The notes under the pieces are model-generated. The model made no database searches and was not told where the DNA came from. It was given only the letters and a program-made list of their open reading frames with translations. Positions 54,182 to 64,000 of a DNA stretch of 64,000 nucleotides are shown here, piece after piece; the first letter of the stretch is position 1; each line of letters begins with the position of its first letter. The DNA lies in NCBI GenBank assembly GCA_000611775.1, contig KK106982.1, forward strand, positions 6,504,495-6,568,494. The letters run 5' to 3'. The translations under genes were made by a program, and so were the position numbers. Origin of the DNA: Umbilicaria muhlenbergii (lineage: Eukaryota > Ascomycota > Lecanoromycetes > Umbilicariales > Umbilicariaceae).

Positions 54182-54856
54182 ATGGCAAAAACAGCCAAGC
54201 TAAAGAAGAATGCCAAATGTATGTATTCTCATCCAAGTTGTTTCCACAAGTATCCTGAGCTGCTCGCTCACCGAAGTCCAGCAACCTCTATCCACTCCCG
54301 AGCCGCCAAACGGGCCTCTTCTCCCTCCCTGAACCTCGATAAATCGCTCACATCCATTAGAGCGCCTGCCGAGTCGTCAAATCACAGATCGTCCGTGTTG
54401 TCAGTACATAATGGGGCTGGCATTACAAAGCGTAAAGGAAAGTGCAAACCTATAAGCAGACAACAACGGCGGAGGCAGGAGAATCGCTCAGAGAGGGCAG
54501 AAGCGGTGATAGACAAGACAGAGAAGAAGGTAGAAAAGAGTCTTGTCAGGGGCAAGGTAGTCAAAGAACGGAGTGTACGTGCTACCTACCTAGGGTGCAT
54601 TCATCGAGTCCATTGGCAAAGGCTAATCGGGACGCAGTCTGCTTGGGAGGAACTGAATGGCAGCATCAAGAGCAAGAAGGCGAAGTCGGAGCCAAAGACG
54701 GACGCAGTGGACGACAACGATGATTGGGAGGATGAGGAAATGAACAAGGAAGTTACCGTGGCATCTACAGAGCCTACAGTCCTACCTGTGCCCAAGGTGG
54801 ACCATGGTCCCGCCACCACGGTACCCCTTGAGCAGGTAGAGGATGAGATCCTTTGA
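54182..54856 (+). CDS. ALB1: Ribosome biogenesis factor Alb1
   Basis: Three exons, 54182-54218, 54282-54574 and 54638-54856; both introns are 63 nt and the phases fit, giving about 182 aa. The spliced N-terminus MAKTAKLKKNAK-STSIHSRA and KRASSPSLNLDKSLTS, followed by HRSSVLSVHNGAGITKRKGK, match fungal Alb1. This small basic shuttling protein works with Arx1 on pre-60S ribosome export. A Lys/Arg-rich middle (RQQRRRQENRSERAEAV) and an acidic tail (DDNDDWEDEEMNKE) also fit. The unspliced frame reads through both introns, so an automatic call would wrongly give 224 aa. Confidence 0.8.
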   Translation: MAKTAKLKKNAKCMYSHPSCFHKYPELLAHRSPATSIHSRAAKRASSPSLNLDKSLTSIRAPAESSNHRSSVLSVHNGAGITKRKGKCKPISRQQRRRQENRSERAEAVIDKTEKKVEKSLVRGKVVKERSVRATYLGCIHRVHWQRLIGTQSAWEELNGSIKSKKAKSEPKTDAVDDNDDWEDEEMNKEVTVASTEPTVLPVPKVDHGPATTVPLEQVEDEIL

Positions 54857-55019
54857 TGCATCAATACACGCTACGCACGTTGCCATGAAGGTACGGACCA
54901 GACGAGGCTGGGTTGCACATAGAGGCTTGGAGATTCTTTATTCATGACGCTTATGCTTGATGATTAGAAGTTATGATACCCCAAATTTAGATTGGTGTTA
55001 CAAGAACAGAGAGTAATAG

Positions 55020-55466
55020 AATCGGACATAAGTCATGCATGGAGAGAGACCCCCAGGCGTCCATCAAACTGAGAAAGCTGGGGGATCCTCAGTAGCAAGT
55101 CGGTAATGAAAAGGCACCTTCTGATCAAGTAAACCTAGACTGCAGGTGGAAACCCTGTTTCGCCGTTGAATTATTGGGGGTCCTCCGCGGTGTGTGAACT
55201 GCCACTTATATTAATGGTGCGCCTGCCCCACGGGCAAATCTCCTAGCAAGTACTGCTACAAGTGGCAATCTCTAGCTGAGGCCCCCTGATATCACAACAA
55301 TGAAAGTTCCATATATATGTCCTTGAAAGATAAGTAAAAGAGATCTGCAGCTTCTACTGTCACTGCTTTAACTGGTCCTAGATATCTGTCTTGGTTGTTG
55401 AATGGCTGAAGAGCCCCTCAGCTGAGGTCTGGCGGGTCTCTCCCCTTATATGACTTATGTCCGATT
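55020..55466. mobile_element. MITE-like inverted-repeat element, 447 bp
   Basis: The left end AATCGGACATAAGTCAT (from 55020) is repeated as its reverse complement at the right end (finishing at 55466). Inside both ends an imperfect GG.GAGAGACCC..CCAG follows, so the terminal inverted repeat is about 40-45 bp. The interior holds no open frame of note. This is the form of a non-autonomous DNA transposon. No clear target-site duplication is seen beyond the ends, so the family is unassigned. Confidence 0.65.
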
Positions 55467-56600
55467 TGCTTCCCATTCACATGCACGGATCTTCCAACGT
55501 GATGAGACATGAACGGTAGTCACAGCAAGCTGTGTGTGGTATTGACTAGTAATGCGGCGGGTTAGGAAAGCGCGACCACTGGCCAGGCCGCGTTCCGAAG
55601 CGACAGAAAGAGCGACAGCAGGAGCGACCTGTATGTGGACGGGTTTGGAGGCTAAGGTACCATAGTGTTAACTACCTTACTTGCTTCAGCTATGAAACAT
55701 CTACAAACTCGACTCTTCTTCAAGATCTCGCGCAAGGCAAAAATGTCGATGAAAAGAAGCCTCTAAGGTGAGGTCCATCAAAAATTTCGCCGGCGAAGGC
55801 CCCGAAGGACTTGCTTCCGCGCTGTGCAATGCAGGGCTTGAATCATAGCAGACCGCCTTCTTGATCGCGGTTGCTCCAACAAGGTCTACAGAACATGTTA
55901 GCGCTTCTTACTGCTTTAGAGGGGGAGGGGGGGAACATTTTGTACAAGTATGGTTCATTGGTCATGTACTTGCCGTTCATAATAATATGGAAACTGATGG
56001 AGCCGGGCAAGCAGGTGGTGCAGACAGCGTTTTGGACAGAGTTTCAGCAGCATCCGCTGGAGACCTGGCAGGCGCAAACCCCACCAACGGTTCTCTCGAC
56101 CTTCCAACAGTGTCCTCGGTCCCATTTAAGAGACCGTCAGCGGCTTAATAAGTCACTCAATGATCAGTTTTGGTTTATGAACGCTGAAGGAGATCAGAAT
56201 CATACTATGTCACAACTGCCTGAGAGCTGCAAAACTTGTCAATTGTATTGACATCTTCGTCATGATTTATTACCAAGCAGAGCTGACAAGAGGCCTCATG
56301 TCGTTGTTCAATCATACTCTATGAATCAAGGATGATGAAACAAGTCTGATGAACACTATGCAACAGCACGATCAGGTCAAGACTAGTGCCCGCAGCAAGA
56401 AAACAACAGCGGGATGCAATTATTATACGAGTAACTGGAAATCTTTTCCAAAGAATTAACACGTAGAAACTATTTTCAGGTACCGGAGCGGCCGAAAAGA
56501 GATGGTTTGGTAGCTGCTTTAAGCAGCCCGGGTACCACGCAGGAGCCCAGCTGAGCTGAGCACTGATTATCTCAGTGCTCTTTGCGCAGTGCTTCCCTTC
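55467..56600. other. Region between MITE-like element and CpG-poor block
   Basis: About 1.1 kb with ordinary CpG content. It contains one open frame of interest (listed separately) and a CG-rich stretch near 55560-55640 with repeated GAGCGACAG units. From about 56520 CpG becomes sparse. If a large mobile element starts here, its left boundary should lie in this interval. Confidence 0.4.
55871..56251 (+). CDS. Uncertain ORF, 126 codons
   Basis: Open frame containing GGNILYKYGSLVMYLPFIII and PLETWQAQTPPTVLSTFQQC, with natural-looking composition and mostly normal CpG. No family is recognised and the annotated start is arbitrary. It could be the remains of a host gene or of element cargo next to the CpG-poor block. 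Confidence 0.25.
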   Translation: MLQQGLQNMLALLTALEGEGGNILYKYGSLVMYLPFIIIWKLMEPGKQVVQTAFWTEFQQHPLETWQAQTPPTVLSTFQQCPRSHLRDRQRLNKSLNDQFWFMNAEGDQNHTMSQLPESCKTCQLY

Positions 56601-56949
56601 AACTCATCATCCTCCTTCAAGCATAAATTGAGGCCTGGAGCCCACCTTTTTGTCTTTAATTCATTCATTCCCTCACTCTCATTAGATGAAGCAGGACTTC
56701 ACTTGTATTAATTTGCCTGCACTGCTATCATTCTTTGAGTCATCAGGCAACAGCTAACTGTAGAGTCACCCTGACCTGCGGATCTCCTTTCATATCACTT
56801 TGCTCACTCGCTGCAACAATCCTGTATCATTCAGGTCGACGGCATGAGGTGAGCAATGTGCCAAAAGTGCTGATTGCCACTGAGGTTCTATGTTAATGAG
56901 CGTGCACAGCTCACTGCACAAGAGAAGACTCCCTCAAAGCCTGCTGACA

Positions 56950-59438
56950 ACATGAAGAAGGGCGTGGCATCAATGCTGAGAAAGTGAGAGGGGTGATTTG
57001 TCTTTCATCAAAATCTGCAATCAGCTTCATTAATAAACTCATTCATTAAGTTTTGTGATGAACTTGAATATCATCCTGAAACCTTCCTTAAAGATGCACA
57101 AGTGCTTGACTTCAAAATATTTTGAAAATGGACGGTGAATCACTACAACAGAATCAGCATGGCTTCAAGTTTAAAGAACTACTGACAGCTTCTAAGAATG
57201 CATGCTCTTGACAAGGCTGATTGAGTCTTCAATTCACGTGAGAGAAGAGACATATGCAATGTAAGATGCTGATTTCTCTGAGCTTTGAGAAGCTTCCTTC
57301 TGACGTTTCAGATTTACACAGTATATCAGTATGCTCATCTGAGAATATCACCTTCACATCCTCTCAAAGAAAAAATCAGTCATCAGTCTTGATGATCTCT
57401 ATCTTCTTCTTTATACACAGTGAGTGCTTGATGACTCAATATTTAAGAATGAGCAGCAGCAGGTTCAACTTGCAACTGACTTATTTACAGCTGCTTTTTT
57501 CAGTTGCTGATCATGTTCACTGTTCAACACTCAAGTCAAAGTTGATGATCCTGATGACTTGAACACACTCATGAATGATATAGTGATCATCAGCATTCAA
57601 GTTGTTAACAAGGTTGTGAGTGATATCAAGATCAGCAAGAGCAACTGTAATAATGATATTGTTAAATTTATCAGCATCATTGACAAGGTCAACTGTGATT
57701 TCAATACAACCTGAGACAGTGACAATGACAGTGATAGTGATTTCAGCTCACTTTGTAATTTTGATGAGGATTGTGACACTGATGATGAGTGTGATGCAGA
57801 ACCTGAAGAAACTCAGTTGTTTTTATATCATCATTTCATCATCAGCATTGTTGTCAATTCAACATCTGAGGAACTCAACTTGATCTTCATGAAAATAACA
57901 CTTCTTCACATCAAAGGGGAAGATAATAATTCATGAATGTGAAGATATATGCAAGCTTCTTTTCCCTCTCACCTTGAATCAATGCTGATCCGTGGCTGAC
58001 TTATACACATTCAGAAAAATGTTGATGATCAGTGAAGAAAATGATGATCTGCTGTTCTTCCTCCTTGATCACTTCATATCACTCACAGTTGATGATGATG
58101 CTTTCAAAGTCACATATGTGAAAAATGTTGAGAACATGTTTCAGGTGAAGATATCATCAGGCAGGAAAAGTTTAATGCTGAAATGAAAACATTAAGTTCT
58201 GAATCTTTCAATCTTCCGTGAGCTGATGCGTGATGCAGGTGAAGCAAGCACATCACTGATTAAATCTTTACTTGTCAGCATGTGAATCTGCTACCTCAAG
58301 CAACTCAAGTAAACTGCAGGTTTTAAGCATTCTTTTACTCAATATAAGCTCAGATGTGGCCTTCTGAATGTCATCAACAGTATGTGCACTCTTTGATCTC
58401 AGCTTCCTCATTACTTTCAGAGAATCAGTTAAATACTGATCTTATGCATTATTCACAGATAGCGCTTTCACTTCTGTGTGAGATTAGATCTTTAATCACA
58501 AGCAAGAAGCTGTCAGTTATTATTTAAATTAAAAGATTCAATTCAACACTGAGTCTTGTTACCTCAGAAGGTTGTTGAACAAGGTGATTTAAAAAATGAC
58601 TAAGTTGATCAGTTTGACAGTGAACATGAACACCCTCAAGGAGTTATCATCTGAGCAGAAAGTTAAATTGACTCAGCACTCTGAAGTAATTCAACTCAGC
58701 TGATGAAATAAAGCTCTCACAGCATGAATTCATGCTGCAGGATACAAAATCATCTACAACATTAAAGAGATATCTCTTTTCAAAAAAAAGAAAAAGGTCA
58801 AGGCTCAGTTAAGTTGCTTGAAGATTAAATTATGCAATCACATGATCATGTAAGCCTGAAAATGACACTTCTGAAAGGTGAACACATTAATCTTTGATGC
58901 TCAATTTTCTGCAACAGTTGTTTACACATGAGACACTCATCATCTACAGCTGATTAAATATAACATCTTTAAGCATACTGAGGTGATTCAACTCACCTGC
59001 AGTCCTGATGATGATGATAGCAACAGAGAAAAGCTTCAATGAAGAATTCAAGTCATTGAAGTCAGAGCAGCCTTGTGTCATCAGCAGGAAACTCAGTGTC
59101 ATGATTAATCAAAATTCATCATTAAGAAAGAGGAGTCAGAGGATGTGATGAAGAAGTTTAAGAAGAATGTAAAAGATGAGTTTTTAATGATCTGTCAGCT
59201 CACTCAATGCCTGTTCTGCCTGAGTGATGAAAGGCTACTCTATTTACATCAGGTCTATGAGTATGTCAAACTCAACAGGATGATGAATGAGGCTGAGAAG
59301 CATTTAAAGAGGTTCATGTCAGAAGATCAAGTCTCATGTCTGCATTTACAATGCAAGACAGCAGGATTAATCCTGTCCTCTGTTATGACTTTTAAGAATC
59401 ATTCAGTTATGGTGTATAAAATCTTTTTATGTGTATAG
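56950..59438 (+). mobile_element. DUF3435 tyrosine-recombinase gene, heavily mutated (Starship-captain / Crypton-like)
   Basis: The coding sense survives in pieces that follow the DUF3435 order. First come SVISLDDLYLLLYTQ and QVQLATDLFTAAFF with VDDPDDLNTLMND (57.36-57.57 kb). Next are CDAEPEETQLFLYHHFIISI and LNLIFMKITLLHIKGEDNN (57.79-57.93 kb), then a KISSGRKSLMLK segment (58.18 kb). The C-terminal zinc-finger part has TQCLFCLSDERLLYLHQVYE, a KHLKRF segment, and CLHLQCKTAGLILSSVMTFK (59.20-59.40 kb). Many in-frame stops interrupt it; most fit CGA-to-TGA or TGG/CAG-type changes at former CpG. The family is a tyrosine recombinase (YR) that moves Starships and related elements. The gene reads rightward. 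It cannot be active. The start is approximate. Confidence 0.75.
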
Positions 59439-61765
59439 CATTACTCATCTTTAATCAGAATATGTCACTGTCTGCTAAATCATATCATTGCAAAAAGTAT
59501 AACATGAATTACTACTGTTCCTGTTGATGTTTCTTTAAGTGTTTTACTTTCAATCCTCACTTTCTCATCTTTATAACTTGCACTTTCAGCTTCTTCATCT
59601 TTATTCACTTATGAATCCCTCTCCGCTCCTCTGAATTCATTAGTCATAAAGTTATCATAATAATAATGGCATACCTTTCAACCCCTTTAACTCACAGGTC
59701 TGATATTGAGTACATGATGCTCAACTCATGACAATCTGCTTCAGTTCTGATAATTTACTTTAATTCTGATACTCTGTTTCAGTTCTGGCATCATGCTCTG
59801 ATTTTGAGTATTTTACTTTAATTCAGCAAACTACTTTCACGCCTGAGTGACTTCTCTTAGACTCATGCCGCGTAGAAAGCTCATTCATTTCTTATAGATT
59901 TCATACTTTGAGCTTCAAGCATCATGATGAGTGCTGATGCAAGAGAGGTTCTCTTGCTTAAAGTTTTAAACCCTTCAGAGAGTAGGCTTCTGACATACAT
60001 ACTCATAAGTTCTATTGATAATATGAGCAACTTCAGCAACATTTGTGCTCACAGTTATCACAGTCAGTGACTGTGAATGATCTGAGGAAGAAGACTCACG
60101 GCTATGAATGAATAATTAAGATTACAGAACTGAAAGAATCAGATGATGTTGAACTTTTTAATGAGTACAATGATGACTATGTGAAAGATGACTATCATGC
60201 TGAGAAGAGAAGAGAAAAGGAATGAGAGGAAGAATATTATAAGAGGAGATGTCATTCTTATTGAAAGAACAATTTTGATTATGATTGAATATATTCTGTG
60301 CTTCTTTCTTTAAATGATTATATTCTCATCTATTCTTCTCTTTCATCATTTGTGTATAGCTTTGCTCACACTGCTGATGCAAGATGAAGGAGCTCACAGG
60401 ATGAAGAATGTCATAAGAAGAAGAAAATCACAAAATAAATAAAATTATAAAAAAAATACTGTTGTAGGATGAAGAATGTCACAGGATGAAAAATGTTACT
60501 CTTGTCTGCTTTTATCCTGTGACAATTGTTTTTGTGATTTTAAAATAAAAGATGTCTCAAGATAAGAAATGTCTTAAAATAAAAAGTGTTCTATGACAAT
60601 TGAGTGTTTCAGGACAGTGAGTGTCTCAGGATGATTATTTCAGAATGATGAATATCTCAAGACAGATGTCTCAGGATGATGAGTATCTCAAGATGATTAT
60701 CAAATGATGAGTGTCTCAGGACAAATGTCTCAGGATGATGAGTATCTTAAAATGATGAATGTCTCAGGACAATGAATTGATTAATTGATTAATTGATTCA
60801 TAAACTGTCTTTAATGACAGTTATGCAGTGTACATTTATAAATATAAATGTTCTCACTTCTTGTTTTCAGAAAGTAAGTCTTTTCCTGTCCTCTCTTGTC
60901 ACATTTTGTAGTTGCTTTTACATTTATAAATTTAATGACTGTTCTGTGTCTTTATACTCATTAAGCCTTTCCTGGCCCTTCTCTGCTTCTGTATATTAAT
61001 ATGTGCTCATCTGTGTTATAATTATGTACTGTGAATGAGATTGTCTTGACTTCTTGTATTATTATTGACAGGCTGCTGAATCTGATCCTGCCTAGTTCAA
61101 TAGCTCTGTATGAGTATGTTACATTGAGTGCTGATGTGACTGTAATTGTGGCAGCAGAATTATTCATGACATGCTCATTAATGTGTTCTGTGTCATTGTT
61201 TGCTTGAGGCCCTTCTATTATGGCAAACTGACAATTTGAAAACTGCAACTTTGTTTTCTTCTTCTGCTCATGACACTCTTCAAGAGAAAGCAGCCAGTAT
61301 CATTTCTGTCAATCATTAAGCTCATTTACAATTGTATCTTGAGCATTCACATTCATTGCAGCAGTTCAGATGAATCCTGTAGCAGTGAGAAACAGGAATC
61401 ATATTCTTTAATGAAGATGTATTGTTTCAGGTTTCAGCTTCCTCATCTTTATTTATGATTCACTCAAACCCCTACTGCTTCAGATATAGTATCATGTGGA
61501 TAACATCAGAATTGAATATGATTATGAGTATGTTAACCTGTTATATCAACACAATATCTGATTCTGATACCTCATGAAGCCATCATGAGATGCCCTGCAG
61601 CCGGGGGACATTGAGGATATTGAGGAAGGAGCTGGAATAAGAGCACAAAGGTCTCTTATGATTGCCTGAACACAGTCAATGACTATGTCAGAATGCCTGT
61701 CTCTTACATCAGCATCAAGCAATATTAAGCTAACTGGAAAACAGTTCTGCGTCTTCAATTCTGAC
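59439..61765. other. Rest of CpG-poor block, no gene resolved
   Basis: About 2.3 kb with the same CpG loss. Short protein-like scraps (for example MSADAREVLLLKVLNPSESR at about 59.93 kb, and VELFNEYNDDYVKDDYHAEK at about 60.16 kb) suggest a second mutated gene after the recombinase, but the family is not recognisable. A minus-strand frame at 61758-61546 (containing DADVRDRHSDIVIDCVQAII) lies at the right edge, with slightly higher CpG. Confidence 0.45.
60398..60799. repeat. Degenerate minisatellite and short tandem repeat
   Basis: Units like GTCTCAGGATGATGA (about 15-20 bp, variable) recur from about 60550 to 60772, with related AGGATGAAGAATGTCA units from 60398. A TTGATTAA run with 8-bp period follows (60776-60799). 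It lies inside the CpG-poor block. Confidence 0.7.
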
Positions 61766-62910
61766 TCCCTTTCTTAATACTTTGGCCATCCCATGTCCTT
61801 TTCATATATACCGCCTCATTTAATGCGACCCTTGACTTCGTCCTCCCGTAAACATATTTTGGGCTTTCAAAGTTGTATGTCTCTATCCGGCAACAAGCTC
61901 CTTTCCGACATTACCTCTTCATCATGAGAGATGTGGGGGCATTACTGAGTGGAAAATCTGCAAACATATCACATGCAATAACAATCCCCGCGGAGACTTG
62001 GTTGCTGCATTGACCCTTTTTGCCTTCCGTGGCTGCCTAATTAATAGAGACCGGAACGGAGGGTTTTCAGAATCAACTAGGGCTATTCCTGATGTAAGCT
62101 AGCGTATAATGTCGAGAGACACGCACAAGTCGGTGCAATGATGGGCATTTCGATGAAACTATCTTGCAATAGCGCTGTGGTGTGGTGCGGTACATATATC
62201 ATGCCAACGTGAGGCATTAGCCACAATCACATCTCTCTAAATAGTATGTAGTCTCGCATTGCTTTATATCGGCTGGTCAGGAAGAAGCGCGACACTTCTA
62301 GTGTTTAAACACTTATCTAACTGCATGTGACATCGCTCACTGTTTGGAGAGCCTCGCATTTACAACTTTGAGCTGTCTCAATAATAATAACTCATGAACT
62401 AACGTCCTTCCACGGGTGGCGGAAAACCCTCAGTGCCGGAAAATCTGACCGGGACTTTGACTTCAAGCGACGATAAGTCTGCATACACGTCGAGCTTGAC
62501 GAGATTTAGGTATGTATCGTGTGCTGTGGCTATTTTGGAATATTACTTATAGCACAAATCTTGGGGCACCATAATTCTAATGACTTATAGCATACAAGAG
62601 CCTATATGACAGATGTTCTAGCTACCAATGATTGAGTGCATTCTGCAGGTTGGTGGAAAGTTTTCGGCCCTTTGCATGAACAGCGAAAGTGATCAAGATA
62701 CCTCCGGGGGATAAGGCTCGACTTCCGAGGCCAAGCCTGTGAGTTAAAATACACAATGAATGGAAACGTAAACTTAAGAGACTCAAACCCAGATAAGAGA
62801 ATAACAGAAGTCCGGCAGAAAGAGTTATACGTTGTCATTCCGCTAGCTTTAACGTTTAATCTGTTGTTACCTTCCGCGTGACTAAATTAATTTTGCTACT
62901 ACCGCTTCGT
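61766..62910. other. Intergenic region right of the CpG-poor block
   Basis: About 1.1 kb with ordinary CpG content again (for example CCCCGCGGAG near 61990) and only short frames. It would hold the 3' UTR of the NACHT-WD40 gene. No gene is recognised. Confidence 0.4.
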
Positions 62911-64000
62911 CTACGTTCCTGCACTGAGTGTATGTTCCGGATTGAATTTGAGAAAGGTAATATGGCCCGATGCATGTCCTATACATACAGTGTCCCCGCA
63001 TACTGCTGTACACGTTGATCGGTACTCAGGGGGTAGCCAAAGAAGGCGTTGCTCAGCGAAACCCACCCACTGGCCCTCCACGAATGCTGAGGGAAACACC
63101 TTTGCCTGATCAAGAACACTATTAGAGATAGAGAAGGGAAGAGCGATCTGTCCCTGATTCGTATCTAAATGCTCTCCATCCGGCGAGAACGCTACAGCGC
63201 TAACCCAGGCTGAGTGGCCTTCCAGCGTGCTGCGACAGGACCCCGTTGCTGTGTCCCACAGTCACACTGTCCGGACTTCTGATGCTGACGCTATCAGCTT
63301 GCCATCCGGCGAGAACGCGACAGCCCTAACCAAGTACAGGTGGCCTTCCAGCGTTTGGAGTAATGAGTTCCAATTTTCTTGACCTTTAGATAGCTTGCTG
63401 ATCCACTTGGGAATGTGATTTTGGAATGGTCTTTGCATTACAAAATTCTGTGGAGCAAAGATCAAAGCTGACGAATATAACTGTAGCGGTGCGTTTTCCG
63501 TGATCGGCCGAACCCACAAAACAAATCGCTTTACATCTTGAAGAAGAGCCAAGAATTTGGTACTTTTATTTGGCTTCCCTGCAGATTAGCATGGAGATTT
63601 TGATGAGGTGGACTTAGGAATCATACATTCAAAGATAACTGCAACATGCCTATTATGATGATCGTCTCTGACATTTCTCCAATCAAACTCATAGCTTCTA
63701 ACCAGTAGAGAACATACTCTTGCAGGAATTCGTGAACCTGGTCTTCATCACAAATATACCATTTGCTTTGCTGCAGGTGGTATGCCCAGTAGCGGCAGGC
63801 ATACCGGAGTTCAGCGGGTAGAGCCCCGTCCAGTAACTGCTTATCGATATCGCTTCTGAAACTTCCAGGACTTGATAAGTTGCACATGTTTTGTTTCAAC
63901 CCCTTAGAAGTGCACATAAGCTGCAAGCATTTGGTGGCTAGCTTTTTGTGTGCCTCGCTCCCATCAACCCTGAACGGACTCTTTTCACGCGTTGGAGAGT
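62911..64000 (-). pseudogene. NACHT-WD40 (NLR-like) gene, C-terminal part, with an in-frame TGA
   Basis: The gene enters from the right edge. The exon 64000-63627 contains KKLATKCLQLMCTSKGLKQN, CNLSSPGSFRSDIDKQLLDG and AELRYACRYWAYHLQQSKWY: the helical region after NACHT in HET-E/NWD-type proteins. A 53-nt intron (63626-63574, acceptor uncertain) leads to LLQDVKRFVLW and QLYSSALIFAPQNFV. Two WD40 repeats follow (LQTLEGHLYLVRAVAFSPDG, then STLEGHSAWVSAVAFSPDG). Between them a TGA at 63264-63262 replaces the usual Arg of TVRLWD (CGA to TGA). The same frame runs on through WVGFAEQRLLWLPPEYRSTC and GHASGHITFLKFNP to a stop at 62911. Such proteins mediate non-self recognition in fungi. The NACHT domain itself is outside the window. 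Read-through or truncated function cannot be excluded. Confidence 0.75.

Larger units (their letters stand above)
56600..61765. repeat. CpG-depleted, AT-rich mutated block
   Basis: By eye, about nine CG dinucleotides occur between 57001 and 59640 (one per ~300 bases), while TG and CA are abundant (strings of TGATGA, TCATCA). Flanking genes have CG every few tens of bases. This is the footprint of C-to-T change at CpG on both strands, as from repeat-directed mutation or methylation with deamination. The block contains the DUF3435 remnant and a minisatellite, and its edges are fairly sharp. Confidence 0.8.

Noticed and set aside
56460-56700. Possible long terminal repeat of a retroelement at the left edge of the CpG-poor block
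   Set aside because: No second copy is found at the right side of the block, and the coding remnants inside belong to the DUF3435 recombinase rather than gag/pol.
56600-61765. Classical CpA-to-TpA RIP
   Set aside because: CpA and TpG are abundant and CpG is lost, the opposite of the canonical RIP dinucleotide pattern.

Overview
The window looks like nuclear DNA of a filamentous ascomycete (Pezizomycotina). Genes are single or split by short spliceosomal introns (about 46-127 nt, GT..CTAAC/CTGAC..AG), lie on both strands a few hundred bases apart, and belong to fungus-specific families (UVRAG/Vps38, Ldb19-type arrestin, DUF6604, Fungal_trans_2, DUF3435, NACHT-WD40). I cannot place it below that level. 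Exon joins were read by eye from splice signals and frame continuity; product names are family recognition by eye, not database results.

Layout. 0-8.2 kb: 5' part of a ceramide synthase (cut by the left edge), a Vps38/UVRAG-like PI3K subunit, a transglutaminase-core protein and an alpha-arrestin, all on the minus strand. 8.2-13.2 kb: gene-poor, with one five-exon serine-esterase (DUF676-like) gene of the kind found at the N-terminus of fungal NLR-like proteins. 13.2-15.8 kb: a divergent pair, a 2-oxoglutarate/Fe(II) dioxygenase and an iso-orotate decarboxylase, which together suggest the thymine-to-uracil salvage route; the decarboxylase carries a 6-N assembly gap. 16-20 kb: an unrecognised helical protein and a seven-exon CorA-type Mg2+ transporter. 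22-34 kb: Na+/H+ antiporter, DUF6604 protein and a long PLP-dependent decarboxylase; the spacers between them are duplicated copies of each other. 34-54.9 kb: housekeeping genes, including a PIG-L de-N-acetylase, small membrane proteins, a PPR protein, a SHG1 (COMPASS) protein, a Fungal_trans_2 regulator, a decayed zinc-type alcohol dehydrogenase/enoyl reductase, a UBP1-like deubiquitinase and the ribosome-biogenesis factor ALB1.

55-64 kb is different. A short inverted-repeat element (MITE-like) is followed by a ~5 kb AT-rich block almost free of CpG. It holds a heavily mutated DUF3435 tyrosine-recombinase gene (the Starship-captain/Crypton-like family), then a minisatellite. The right edge holds the C-terminal part of a NACHT-WD40 (NLR-like) gene with an in-frame TGA. 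A captain-like gene reading rightwards toward an NLR gene is the layout expected for the left end of a decayed Starship. This, with its CpG-type mutation signature, is the most interesting part of the window.
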